This document shows positions 24,665 through 37,197 of a DNA stretch of 64,000 bases, piece by piece. A model generated the notes under the pieces. It was given only the letters and a program-made list of their open reading frames with translations, had not been told where the DNA came from and did no database searches. Position 1 is the first letter of the stretch. Each line of letters opens with the position of its first letter. The stretch spans positions 1 to 64,000 of the forward strand of contig JANVFP010000038.1 in assembly GCA_027919835.1 (NCBI GenBank), written 5' to 3'. Position numbers and translations under genes: made by a program. The DNA is from Lentinula raphanica (lineage: Eukaryota; Basidiomycota; Agaricomycetes; Agaricales; Omphalotaceae).

Positions 24665-25630
24665 TCTTCTAGTTGGAGCACTGTCACCAAGTAAGAATTA
24701 ACAACTGGAATGGGTATGGCCATGACACTTAGGTATCACAAAGACTTACTAATACCCAATTTCACTGGTGCCAGTATTCTTTCCATCAGGGGCAATTGAA
24801 ACCCAATTATCAACACCGGCTCTATGTTCAGGAATTCAATCAATATGCGTGAATACTCAGAGCAAGAAACCATAAGAATTTACTTAACATACTCGAGAGC
24901 TCCAATGAATTGTGTCATAGATGAAAATGTAATGGTTCAAAGTTTGAGGAAGTGCCAGTGGTTGAGTAGATCGAGCAGCATTATGTAGTAGTTTGAGAAA
25001 AATTCCCGAACTAAGTGCGCCATACTCATGGTGCCATACTACTATTGCACAGTACAATTTAAAAGTTTTATGCAACATGATACAGGCCTGGGTCCTGTCC
25101 TAATCAGAATCATTGTGTCATTGGAAGCCTTAATAATTATAATGGAACTTCTATCAATTAGACTCACCTCTAGGCCTGCTGCGGCAGCTGCGTAGCCCAC
25201 ACCTGCCCACACTTAAGCTGGTGGTTGGTATTCTAAATCAGCTCATGAATTTCTAGATCTATATTGCCTGAGAATGAGGGTCATATCAACATCAATCTGG
25301 GGTCAGTGTAATTGTAGCTATACAACTTGTTGCATCCAAACATCCAGATTATGTCATGGCACTGATTCCTTCAAGAAGGCATATGGCTCAGAACCAGTCG
25401 AGTTCACCCTTTCTGACCTTGATTCATGTCATCCAACTTCTCTCAACCAATGGTCATTTATGAGTATGTCTGAGAGCTGTGAACTGTTGTTTGCTCCAAT
25501 TTCTTACTGATACAAATGTAGATCTGACATGGGAGCTTCAATTGCGGCGCCCAGCACAGTGACCAGTGCAGCTGTGTAAGTCTTTCCTATGTGATATTCC
25601 ATCAATACTCACTCAAAAGTTAGTGCTCCA
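24665..25630. promoter_or_regulatory. Shared divergent intergenic region of the two GTPase genes
   Basis: About 970 bp separating two head-to-head GTPase genes, so both promoters must lie here. The last bases before both starts are similar (a GTGCTCCA phrase precedes each), as expected if the pair arose by inverted duplication. No other gene is supported. Confidence 0.6.
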
Positions 25631-27443
25631 ATGGCCAATTCAAGGAAAACAACCATACAGCCTCTTCAGTGGGCTAAGCCTCAAATCAATCTGATCCTAT
25701 TGGGAGAAACTGGTGTTGGAAAGACAGCTATGCTTAACCTGCTTGCAAATGTCTGTGCAGGAGTTGAACTGAAAGATTTCAGACCTGCCCATAAAACAGA
25801 AAATGAGCGAGGTGGCTCTCAATCTGGCAGTCAAACCAATATACCTGAGCTCTACATCATCTCTGGTGCTAATGGGAATCAGATCAGAATTCTTGATACT
25901 CCTGGACTGGCTGATACCCGTGGAATTGACATTGACAATGAACACAAAGCTGCTATTGCTAGTGCCATCAAAGAGCATTTTACAATGATAGATGCCATTA
26001 TCATCCTTGCCAATGGCACTCTTGCTCGACTAGGTGCAGCTACTCAATTCACTCTAACCACAATCTCCACCATGTTTCCCAATTCCCTTGCCAAAAACAT
26101 TGCTTTTATTTTTACCATGGTTTCTGATTCTATGATATTCAACTTCGACAAATCCTCTCTTCCAGTCCAGCTCAGAGAAGCCAAGTTCTGGTGTACCAAC
26201 AATCCTTTTGCTCAATGGAGCAAGTATCAGCAACTTTTAGCACAGAATCCACAGACAGTGGAAGATGATACCTTGGAAGAGATGAATGAAAGTGCTCACC
26301 ACAATTATGTGAAGGCTTTGAAGACTCTTTCTCAGGTTTTCCAATTCCTAGACACATGCAAGGAACAGCCAACAAAGGTCATCTATGAATTCTACATGAG
26401 AATCATAGAAATGCAGGCTGTGAAATCAAATGTGGAAGCACGCATTCTGCAGATTGAAAATATGTGCAAAGAACTCCAAAAACTTCAAACCAACCAGCCT
26501 CTTCAGGCACAGGTTTGTTGGTTCCCCTGCTCAAGTTGTTGAAAGGCAATACTAAACAAACCATAATTAGGCTATGAAAATATATGAAGAGTACAAGCAG
26601 ATAATCAACATGCCTTTCAATGAGCGCAAAGACACTGGATCCAAGTACAATACACTTTGCCTTGCCCAGAATTGTTATAGCAACTGCCACGAAGGCTGCG
26701 ATGATGTACTAGATCTCATCCTCGAGAGTCAGTGCACAAACCTTGGGGATAAGTGCAGTGCCTTTTCCAATTCTACAGGCTCGGTGGACCTTGAATATGT
26801 CTGCACCATCTGTAAACACCCAGCTGAAGACCATCAGCACCACCACTCAAAGTGGGTGGAGAAAACTAGTTCACAAGTGGTTGTGCAGGATGCCGAAACA
26901 CTTAGTGATGACACTGATGAGGCTAATACAGAGGCTGGGAGGTTGGCTTTAGTGATGAACATTGTGCAAAAGAAGATAGAAGACTTTGAGCAGGATATTT
27001 TCAATCTCAAGGCAGAACTTTCAGAGCTTCACAGCTCCAGCCATTCGCTCATGCTGTCTGGAAGCTTCAGTGGGTTTATCTCATCCAGTATCGAGAACCT
27101 GAAGCGCCGCGAGGAGAAAATGAAATTAGAGGGTGCGGATGCAGAGTCATTGCAAAGGATGACTGACGAGATTGGGGAACTTGAAAATCAGAAAGCGGTG
27201 CTCCAAAATGCAGAGCAACTCGGCAAAGTATTGGAGATTCCAAAGGCAACTGACCACAATTACAACAGCTCAGGTATATCGCACCAACACCAGCAGATCT
27301 CTTTTGACATAGTATTTGCTTGGGTGCTGAAATTACTTCCCAGAGCCGCTCAGGATAAGATGCGAAAACTGTTTGCCGCTTTCAGAGCCAGTGAGCACAC
27401 AAGGAATTTGGAGAGTAATTCTGATAGCCTCTATTTGCTTTGA
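25631..27443 (+). CDS. AIG1-like GTPase with Cys/His-rich C-terminal region (584 aa), gene 2
   Basis: Two exons: 25631-26512 and 26571-27443 (1755 nt, closes). Same architecture as gene 1: P-loop GETGVGKT, G3 ILDTPGLADTRG, then exon 2 with CLAQNCYSNCHEGC and CTICKHPAEDHQHHH as a likely metal site, then a long coiled coil. The C-terminus is extended by about 50 residues relative to gene 1, with a hydrophobic-basic stretch (FAWVLKLLPRAAQDKMRK) that could form an amphipathic membrane-contact helix. Intron position and phase are identical in both genes. A further intron near 27274 is possible but not required. Confidence 0.87.
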
Positions 27444-28730
27444 TCACTTTTCCATTTTTGGGCGATTTGAAGGAATTGAAAGAGCTTGTAGGTGATATAT
27501 TTGAGGCCCGAGGGTGGTTGATTGAAACATGGACTCTGAGATCGAATCAGATGGGAGATACCAGGCTTCTGAGCGGTGTACGCTCTTGCAAAATCCTATG
27601 ATCTATGTAGATAGGTGTATCGTGATATGATATGACTCAGATTCATTGCAATGAAACTAACATACGTTACTTGAACCCCAGATCAAAGTTCTCAGCTGTT
27701 TCTGATATAAGTATAAGGGATCATCAGCGCAGCTCAGAAAGAACGGATTAGAGAGCACAGCTTACTATTAGTTAAGATGCTAGCTCGCTAGCATCAACGT
27801 CCAGCCGAGCGGCAAGAGGAGCGGGTTAGTTTAGTTCGCACGGTTCACCTTTTCTTTCTCGACAGTCAGTTTCGTCGAATACAGCTCCGAATATCTCAGA
27901 ATCTCAGTCTTTCCTTTCGTTTTGCCCTCCCTCCACCGATTCCCTTAATTGTTGGACAGTTATTTTATGCAATAGCTAATATTAATAATGAAGTTCAATT
28001 GATACTATTTACTGGGATAAGCAAGCTAACTACGAGGAAACATAACAAACGAGCGGAGCCCGCCCTCCCGGCGGCGTTTCTCCAGCGCTTTTCCGAGCTA
28101 ATGCTCGGCCCCTACCCAACCTACAGTTTGTTTGTGTCCTCGGTAGTTCTGAGCTCAGCGGTAGACGAGGCTGGAGGCAAGTTACAGAATGAGCGCAGCA
28201 GGGTGAGAGTCGATTCCATTTGGAATCTCTGGGACGGGGACCAAAGGTTGATGTCAGATCATCGGATTCGTTAGCATCTAAGTTTTGTCACATGAGTTCG
28301 AAATAGCTGAGTACAATTCTGGGGTTCCGCGCGAGATCGAGGCCAGGATACTGAAGGTTGTTCGAACTACGATGACATGAGAGCAACATGAGAGTCGAGA
28401 GCAAAGATGTAAGCGCCCGTAGAATTATCATCCTAGATAAGATTAGATAAAATTTTGAGAAACAACTCTCCTTTCAATTCTGACCGTGACCTAGTAAACG
28501 CGTTTGAACGAACGCCTCAAGCATTGGCAACGCGCAAAGAGCTTCTTTTTGGTTCTTTTTACGACCGCCTACTCTCTCACTCGGAGTCGTTGAGCACTGC
28601 CCAGATATCCATACTGCTCTGTTCTGTCTTCTCACTTCTTCGTAGACATCGCAGTCGAATAACTAGGGACTAGTCAAACAAGCTCTACGTCGACGCTTGG
28701 GTGGCGATCTCTCGCGAGCTACTACGTAGA
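27444..28730. other. Intergenic region, promoter side of the exoribonuclease gene
   Basis: About 1.3 kb without supported genes. Contains an imperfect palindrome GCTAGCTCGCTAGC near 27779. The part next to 28731 should contain the exoribonuclease promoter. Confidence 0.4.
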
Positions 28731-31700
28731 ATGCGAGGTGTAAAGATACGAGGAGGCTTTGCGCGAAGAACATCAGCTGGGTGCCCGGACCGCTGTCTCT
28801 ACAATGTGGTGAACTCGAACTTGCTGTTATCGAACCAGACAACGAAGGCATTCTCAACTTCTTTATCCGCCTCAGCGCTCCATGACAAACGAAAGGGCTA
28901 TATAGTCAGGGACGAAGAAGAAGAGAAAGGCGGGCATAACTCTCACGAAAATCCTCACACATTTGGGCCCTCACGCAGCATCTCTTCCTCTGCTTCTTCT
29001 AGTCCTAGTCAACCTAGGCCCGAACGACCAAAGTTCAAAGAAAAGAATCTCCGAGCGTTCCTTCCACCAAGAAAACTTTCGGGTGCTAATGATACACCTC
29101 ATTCATCTCAATCGTTCGCCTCTTCTTTTCTTCGAGCAGAACGAGAATCGGGATCAATACGGAGTGGTGGTCAATCCTCGTCTTGGCCGCCGTCTGGAAA
29201 ATCCAAACCCAAACAGAAACACAAGCACAAGACTCTACCGGAATCACGTATAGCATCTAACGTGGGCTCGTTGATATCTCATTCAGCCAATCCACCTCCT
29301 GGATGGGTGTATTCTTCTAAACCTTCTCCGCCCGGGTTGCACTCTTCCTCGTCTTCATCTTCCCCGTCAAGCCCAACCCCTACACGTTCAGTCCCAGATC
29401 CAAACGGGTCCAAACGGAAGGAATACAAGTCCCTAGCGGGTAATATACCCAGCGTGGTTAACAAGAGAGGAGAATCGCTCGAAAAGATGGCTTTTGAAAG
29501 AAGACTCGTAGAAGTAGGATCGGACCATGGCTCAAGTCAAAGAGGAGGAGGAGCAATTAGAGAGGAAGAAGATGGTGATGGTGATGGAGGTTTCTCTACC
29601 ACAGGGATGCTTTTGGAACCAGGCAGTTTTGTCGAATTACGGAGGTAATGCTCGTTACCTCTTTGGTTTTTCGCCGAATACTAATTGGACACCTCTCAAA
29701 ACAGAGCCACAACCTGTATCAACGCCATTCTGCTTTCGTCCTCGTATGCATCTCGTATGTTGATATACTCTTCCTTGTCAAACACCGGAGAAGTCTTTGT
29801 ACATCAACAGGATGATGTGTACTTTGATGCGCCAGGTTTTGTGGCGAAAGACGTTATTGCGAGGTGTGGAGGAGGGGAAGGAGAGGATGGTGAGCTTTGT
29901 GTTTGTGTTGACTGAGATGGCTGAGACAACTGACTTTTTGATAGTTCCGGATATAGCAGAAAATAAAACTCAACTCCAAGCCCGGGTAGAGGTATTGAAG
30001 AAGCTGAGAGAGGTGCAGAGAGAGGTAGAAAATGCGACGAATGTGTTATTGTCTCGACAAGGTATAGCTATCCTTGATCTTCAACTCTCGATAAACGATT
30101 ACATTCCTCACCTTAATGTAGGTACAGAATCTCTGGACGTCTACGCACTCACGAGTGAGGAACGAAATTGGGGAGAAACAACCGTATGGGAGGTCGCCAA
30201 ACTCTTAGGACCTCTCAATCGAAACCACACAGGCCAACTCAACCCCTCCGACCCCTCCCTCAGCTCTACTGATACAACAGACACCAATCTCCCCGCATCA
30301 GCATCTTCATCATCTCCAATCCGAACCCCCTCATTCTATCAAATCCTCGCCGCACATAAATATCTCCTCGCCAACCCTCTCTATTTCGTCCCCGCGCACG
30401 ATTATGGGACGAGCAGACGGGTGAGGGTGAGGCCGAGGGAGGATGTGAGGAGGATGACTGAGATAGATGGGTGGGTTAGGGAAAGGGGGAGGATACGGGA
30501 AGGAGAGGAAGAGAATCCGAATCCGTTGGAGAGGTTTATTGAGAAGGCTAGGTTGGTGATCGAAAATCAGAAATCGAAGACGGGGGAAAGAATCAATATT
30601 CTTCATTCACCTCCTACGCGGGATACTTCCAAGGCCGGCTCTGCGTTGACCTGGACTACCTCTGAGCAATCGATCATCACCTTTCTCGTCCAATCTTTGA
30701 GGACCTTGAATCGTGCTCAAGCAGACGCGTTTCTTATCGGCGTTCAGTACATTGTTAAAAAAGTCTATAGGGATGTAGACGATGTTACAGATGAAGTCGT
30801 TCATAGGTGAGAGCGTTTTCTATGCATTGTATTCGAGTCTCTTTTTGCTGATACTTGGCATTCGCCCGAAAGACTTTTGATAGAGATAGGAGCGTTCCCG
30901 CCCTGGCAAGACCTCACGGAAATCAAAGCCATAGTCGAGCAAGAATTGTATCTAGACACAACAGGGGACAAAGAAAACGGGTTCTCCAGGAAGCAAGAAG
31001 AAGTTCTCGATCAAGTCCAACACTCTGAGTCTCTTCCTTATCAAACTCAACCCAACGGGCCTCTCGGTCCAGACGATTTTTACCCTTCCGACCTCGCCGC
31101 TTCCTTCCGACACGATTTTGAGGAAATGCCAGTGTATGTGATTGATGATACAGACGCGAAAGAGCTGGACGACGGGATTAGCGTCGAGGCTGTGGAACAG
31201 AACCCGGACCAAGTTTGGATCCACGTCCATATCGCTGATCCTACCTCTCTTCTTCCTCCTACTCATGCGTTGGCAAAGGAGGCAGAGAAGATGACGGAAT
31301 CGATGTATCTCGTTCATCGGTCCTATCCTATGTTGCCCAGAGGGTTTACCCATCATCCGACTTTGGGCTTTTCGTTGGGGTGTACGACGACAGCGACTTC
31401 CGGACAACCGACCTTGACGTTTTCTGCTCGAATTTCTCTGGATAATGCGGAGATACTGGAATATAAAGTCCGAGCGGGGATGGTTAAGAACCTGATCATT
31501 TGCTCGTACGACGAAGTGGATCGAGCGTTAGGGTTTGGGAATAGGATATGGAACAAGCCCTTTAGCCTGGCTGATGTGTCTTCACCTTCTACTCCCTCGT
31601 CTGGAACATTAGAAAATCCTCAACACAAAACCAGTCTCACCCTCTTGTACAAAGCAACTCAGTCTCTGGTCAGAAAAAGAGTCGAAGATGGCGTTTTCAT

Positions 31701-32865
31701 CCAATCTAGGCCTGTCTCAAAGCTCGCCGGCATACGATGGCCGTCAACAAGCGACTCCGGTATCGTTGGCTTCCCAATCAATCCTGAACAACCGGTGTAT
31801 GAATACAAAGGCTATCCTTTTTTCGCTTCGTTTTCACCACAAGCAAACTCAAACACTCCCTCCCAATCCGACCTCCTCTCATACCTCAACCAATACGCCA
31901 CCACCGCCCAGCATACCCTCGACGGCCACTCACACTCGCTAGTCGCTGAATGCATGAAGCTCGCTTCCCGTGCGTGCTCTATGTTCTGTCGCGATCGGGA
32001 TGTGCCCATTCTTCGCAGATGGGCGGGACCACCGCTAATCAGTGGCGAACAAGGTCTCGCTGATCTCTTGAACGCAAGAAACAAAGACGGGTATTTGGTT
32101 TGGGGATCCGAGAACGACAACAATACTGCATCTCCCAATGGCTGGAAGCTCGCAGGCGCTCATATTCTCGGTGATTCTGCTGCCGGGTATACGCTCGACC
32201 TTCGGGCTCACTGGGGTCTAGGAATTCCTGAGGCCGAAGGGTATGTCCGGTGCACGAGTCCCCTGAGGAGGTACGCCGATCTAGTGGTCCACTGGCAAAT
32301 CAAAAGTGTGTTGATAGACGAAGAGAATAACAAACGAGCAGGTTTGCCTGCCACGAAACCGAAATACCTTTACCCAACTTCCTACCTCTCCTCATTCGCC
32401 ACGAGCAACAAAGCAGCGGAAAGGTTCCGGAGAAGGATTGCTGGTCAGCATGAGGCATGGTGGTCCATTGCCTGGTTGATTCGCTGGGCGGAGGCTTATC
32501 AGTCCTGGACATCGGGAGAAAGCTTGGGAGCCTGGTACGAGTTCACCCCGACCGCGATGACAGCCTCTACTCGTCCGAATCTCTCAGAGTCTTCGTCTCG
32601 GAACCTTCAGGGCCTGCCAAACCCATTCGCGGACCTGACTGCCACTCTGAGCGCTCGACCCGAGGCGAATAGGGATTCTAAAAAGTGGCAGGCAGCGGTG
32701 ACGCTCACCGGGCTAGGTATCAAGGCGGTTTTGATCGAGGGGGGAGGTAGTGGAGGTGGATATCATATTTCTGAGCTATCTGTTGGAGATACTGTTCCTG
32801 TCAGAGTAAACGCGATGAGGTTAGGTGTCAGGCCCCAGGTGCAGGTTGTTCCCAGGACAGATTGA
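28731..32865 (+). CDS. Mitochondrial RNB-family 3'-5' exoribonuclease (DSS1/CYT-4-like, 1317 aa)
   Basis: Four exons: 28731-29644, 29705-29889, 29945-30806, 30873-32865 (3954 nt, closes). The N-terminus is Arg/Ser-rich without acidic residues for about 50 residues (AFSTSLS), typical of a mitochondrial presequence. The RNB domain is clear: the metal-binding motif DDTDAKELDDGIS at about residue 742, and TSPLRRYADLVVHWQ at about 1113, with IHVHIADP and RWAGPP between. The C-terminal segment looks like a small beta-barrel (S1-like). Family members degrade or process mitochondrial RNA, in yeast together with the SUV3 helicase. The ATG at 28731 is chosen because the frame upstream lacks another ATG. 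A deleted copy lies at 20890-22575. Confidence 0.9.
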
Positions 32866-33378
32866 ATATCCAAGGGTAAACTGGAAACCGATCTAGATAA
32901 TTTGGATGCAGGCAGTAGAATCGGATGATAATAGAAACGTAGGTCTGGCAAGACGTTCAGTCCACCTTCATACTGATCATGCTTGCCTAGATTAAAATAC
33001 TGCTTGCAAATGCACATCACGATCTATTACAGTACACACAACTCAATACCTCTAATACACTTAAGTCGCTTCTAATTTCAACCCTACTTACTCGATAACG
33101 ACAACGTCACAACGACGAATACGAGGAAACTGCACACGCACACTGGCAAGACAAACGCTAGTGAGGCAGCGTTTTCGCGGCAGATGTCACCGCCAAGAAC
33201 AACTAATGGTATTGCATGGGCGCACCAACGACCTTCCAAGTTTCTCCAGGCAAATGCTTAGTCCGAGTGCAATCCTAGAAACACTTCATAAGCAAGGGAA
33301 TACGATGTACATTCTACTGTACGTCAATTGACTCTGAGCGATAGACTAGATATACTACTGCTGGTTAAAATCTAGACT
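32866..33378. other. Intergenic region between convergent genes
   Basis: 3' flanks of the exoribonuclease (+) and the amidase (-). No gene or notable repeat seen. Confidence 0.5.
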
Positions 33379-35635
33379 TCATTTCCCGATAACATCCCTC
33401 AGCTGCGTCTTTGGGATTGCTGCCGGGAACGCTTTCCCCCCAAGCCTCGTTTTCGTCCTTTGTTCATACGCGTACGCAAAACCTATCAAATCAAACTCCG
33501 AAAACGCTGTTCCTATGAAGGAGATTCCATAAGGAACACCAGGAGCAGGATACACAGTTTCGGGACCTGCACTTCCGATGGTCACATTGGAAGGGAAGAA
33601 ACCAAGGGGAACTTGATGCAAAAGAGAGATGAATTGATGATTAGACACTGCGCAGATACTCAAGACAAACTCTTGTAATTAGCTTACCTGTCACAACAGG
33701 ATAACCAGCGATAGCTTGAAGATGAACCAGAGTCAATCGGACGCTCAAGGTGAGAAGCTTTCAAAATCCTCACCCGCAGGAGTCGCACTGATCCCTTGTG
33801 CAGGGAGTACCAATGCATCCAGATCAAACATCTCCAACGCTGCATCAATACCTTGCGCACCGCCAAGCTCATAGTCATAAGTCAACGATTGAAAGTATGC
33901 ATCGGTGTATCCAGTGGTAGCTTCTGAATCGATGAATCTGAATGTGTCCACAAATAAGAGATTCGAAGTTGCTGAAGATTCTCGTTACTACTCACTGAGA
34001 CTGGGAAGTATAGTTCATCGGTTCTTCCAACGAAGGATTGGCATCATCGAATGCTATGAGGTCTGCAAGACTGCGAACGCCACTGGGGTTGCTGACAAGC
34101 CCTTCGAGCCAGGCATTGATCTGAATCTAAGGTACGATGCGATTATTGTTATATATAGTCGCAAAGTAAAGAGAAACACTTACCTTGAAATCAGTGTCAA
34201 TCACAAGCGTCTCATTTTCCGAGCTCAAAATTGCCTCTGCAGACGGAAGATCAGCAGGATCAACGATCGTCGCTCCGAGTGCTCTGATCACATCCAATGC
34301 ATTTTCGAAAGCCACTCCGATGTCCGACATAGACCCGTTAGCTGTGAAATTGCTTTCATTGTCCAGGAAAACTTTTCGAGGAACGCCGATACGAGCTCCA
34401 TATAAGGCGTTGGGGTTCAGGGCTTGGCTGTAATCAGGAACCACTGAAGGCTGAGCAAAAGTGAAGTTGTCGTTGGGGTCTGTCCCAGCGATGAGTGATA
34501 GAACGATGGCAGCATCGGTCATAGACCGTGCCATTGGGCCTACAGTGTCTTGATGCTCAGACAATGGTATCACTACATGAACAGCGCTCAGCATTAATGC
34601 CTATAATGGAAGCAATGCATTTACCTCCAGCACGAGATGTCAATCCTACAGTGGGCTTTATCCCCGCTAAGTTGTTGTTCCCCGATGGACATGTGATGCT
34701 CCCATCCGTCTCAGTCCCCAGTGCTACAGCCGTGAGTCCGATGGAAGTAGCAATGCCAGGCCCGGAGGACGATCCACAGGGATCAGCATAGGGGTAATAT
34801 GCACTGGATGCTTGACCACCGCGTCCAGACCATCCAGAAGGGAGGTGCCCTCGGAATCTGGCGAACTCGGAGAGGTTTCCTTTGCCTACAGGGGAGGATC
34901 GGTGAGCAGGGAGAAGGTGATTCGAGATTTGGGAATGCTAGTACCTAAGATGATAGCTCCTGCTTCTCGAAGTTTCTTCACGACCCCTGCATCGTCCGGG
35001 ACGACAGAACCAAGCAAAGCATATGATCCGGCTGTAGTGTTCATTCCTACAACGCAATGAAAGGCAGGTTGGTCTGTGCTTTTGAGGGAAAGAGCTTTTG
35101 AGAGAATCACCTTCGGAAGCGATAGTAGCCATGTTATCCTATGTGGGAAGCTGTAATACGCATGCTGTGACTCGCAAGTGTACTGACCTTCAATAGTACG
35201 GGGATGCCATGTAACAAGCCACGTTTACCAGTAGTTGTCCTTTCAGCATCCAACGATGCAGCTTGCTCCAAAGCAGAAGGATTGATCTCGAGTACGGCTC
35301 GTAAAGCCGGTCCTTGCAGATTGACTTCTTCTATACGCGCAAAATACGCCTACATGTAGCCACGTCAGTCTGTCGCGTAGGACTTAGGAGTAGAGAAAGG
35401 CAAGACTTACTTTGACGAGGTCCACGCTGGTGAATTGACCGGCGTCCAATCCGTTTTGGAGTTCCAAGATAGAGGCCTCATAGAGATCAGGCAGCGGTGC
35501 ATCTCCTGTGTCAACGTCGGCTTCCCTCGCTAGTGTGCTTGCAGTGATTGGAGTTCTCAGGCAATGCACAGACAACGTCTGTAGCGCGCCTAAGAATATC
35601 ACGCTGCACCACAGAGTACGGCAGAGGAGCTTCAT
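33379..35635 (-). CDS. Secreted amidase (amidase signature family, 573 aa)
   Basis: Ten exons on the minus strand: 35411-35635, 35188-35349, 35111-35138, 34945-35046, 34625-34885, 34184-34572, 33996-34126, 33774-33937, 33688-33714, 33379-33611; 1722 nt in total, closing exactly. Exons of 28 and 27 nt are unusually short. The N-terminus ([20 protein letters not shown]) is a signal peptide. The catalytic Ser-cisSer-Lys triad of the family is visible: Lys in GIPVLLKDN, and the serines in [12 protein letters not shown], followed by [12 protein letters not shown]. Several NxS/T sites fit a secreted glycoprotein. It should hydrolyse an amide bond; the substrate is unknown. Confidence 0.9.
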
Positions 35636-36639
35636 TGGGCAGGTTTTGTGCGTTTGAGCGGGGGTCTGAACTGATGAAGACTTGGGATCGTAAGAGGGGA
35701 TCAACGACTTCTTTTATCCAAGTATGGAATGAGTGGATGATTTAAAGCTCAGCTCACCATATCAAGCCATCAGACCGTAAATCGTCAACGATTATTAGTC
35801 TCGCAACTTAGCGAGCAATGAACAATCAACGTCTCTATTATGGCCATGCCTTGGACTGCCTCAAGGAGGTTCAGAATGAATCATGTATTTAGTTTCGGTT
35901 GGTAAATACCTCTTATCTTCTGGAAATTTTTGATGGGTCTAAGGGCTTTCAAGGGCTGACGAAAACATAAAACAAGAACGCACATGATTCTACACAATCC
36001 CGTTGATCAAATATCCACAAGACACGGAAAGGCATGTGAAGTGAGGGGAAAAATTGAGACTTCCACTGGAAGTCTTCCATCCAGGGTGAACCGGAAAACG
36101 AGCTTGCAACACCTCAACAAGAATAGTAGTAGTACAACATGTGCTCAGAGGTGCTCAGTGCTGCTTACAAAAGTGTACATGGAACACCAGGAAACACCTT
36201 GAAATACACGTCGATAATCGATTCCAATCAGGGCCAAGCCCATTACTGAGTTTCTCCCTAGAAAACACCTCAAGGCTCAAATGATTAGCATGAATTTATC
36301 CGGACGCGAACGTACCTTGTGAGCTTCCAGTGAGCTGCCTGAGGTCTTCCCTTGCGCTGGCTGAAAGACCACAAATATCAGGTGGATACGCGTGAGTAAA
36401 TCAGTCGGCGTCGCGACACACCTTCGGACTCTTCAGTGGGTCAATTCGATGTCGCTGACCATGCCTTTCGCTTCGCGCAAGTTCCTGTGGCAAAGCTGGT
36501 CTTCCTCGGGTCATCGATTCAGCTCGAGGCAAATTTTACAACGACTTTCAAGCGTGAATACAATGGGGTCCTTGGCTACGAACGTCGAAGCGTGTCGTGT
36601 CTTCTCGTTAGCTGGCTGGACGACGTACATCAGCGTACA
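35636..36639. other. Intergenic region
   Basis: No reliable gene. A 72-codon open frame at 36436-36654 (+) has no recognisable features. Runs into the inverted duplication at about 36640. Confidence 0.4.
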
Positions 36640-36889
36640 TCAGACTTGAACTGAATCATTCTGGGCCTCGAGTTCTGCAACCATAGCGTTGTACAGTGTT
36701 GGACGACTCAGGAGGAGAACCCCCAAGGTCGATGAAACAAAACCAGCAGGTCGAGGCCAACGTCTTGGATGAAGATATAGAACAGGAGGACTTGAATCTA
36801 GATTCTAGTACACTAAGGTCATCACAGTTGTCGTATATCTCAGCTATTATACACTCACTAAAGCCATCGTTGAGCTTTGTGGCGACCAT
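36640..36889 (-). CDS. Possible small protein divergent from the cyclin, copy 1 (62 aa)
   Basis: Two exons: 36859-36889 and 36640-36797, with a 61-bp GTGAG...TAG intron. The matching locus at 63489-63742 encodes a 61-residue protein with the same ends: start MVATKLNDGF here, MVVTELSDGF there, and similar C-termini (LLLSRPTLYNAM here, LLLSRPALYSAM there). The middle 16 residues are read in different frames in the two copies, yet both stay open to the same stop. No known domain. Real coding status is uncertain. Confidence 0.4.
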
Positions 36890-37197
36890 CTCAAGGGCAG
36901 AAGAAGTTGAGACGAAGTACAATTGTGAGCGCATTGGGCAACTTGTGTACAGTAACAGTGTGACGCGTCGGCGCGTATAATTAGCCCCTGTCTTGGTGAG
37001 TCTCACAGTCTCGTGCTCGAGACCACCTCCCCTGATTTTTTTCTACTCCTGCCTCACATCTATGCCTTCCCCTGATCTACAGTGTCGTATAAAGCCATGG
37101 ACTCGAAGCCTCCAACTCTTCAACCAAATCTACCATCAGCTTACCCAACTCTCTACACCAACTCGAACTTCATTAACGAACTTTACTCTTCATCGAC

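Noticed and set aside
36436..36654. 72-codon frame
   Set aside because: No domain, overlaps the end of the duplicated small gene on the other strand, and no clear splice context.
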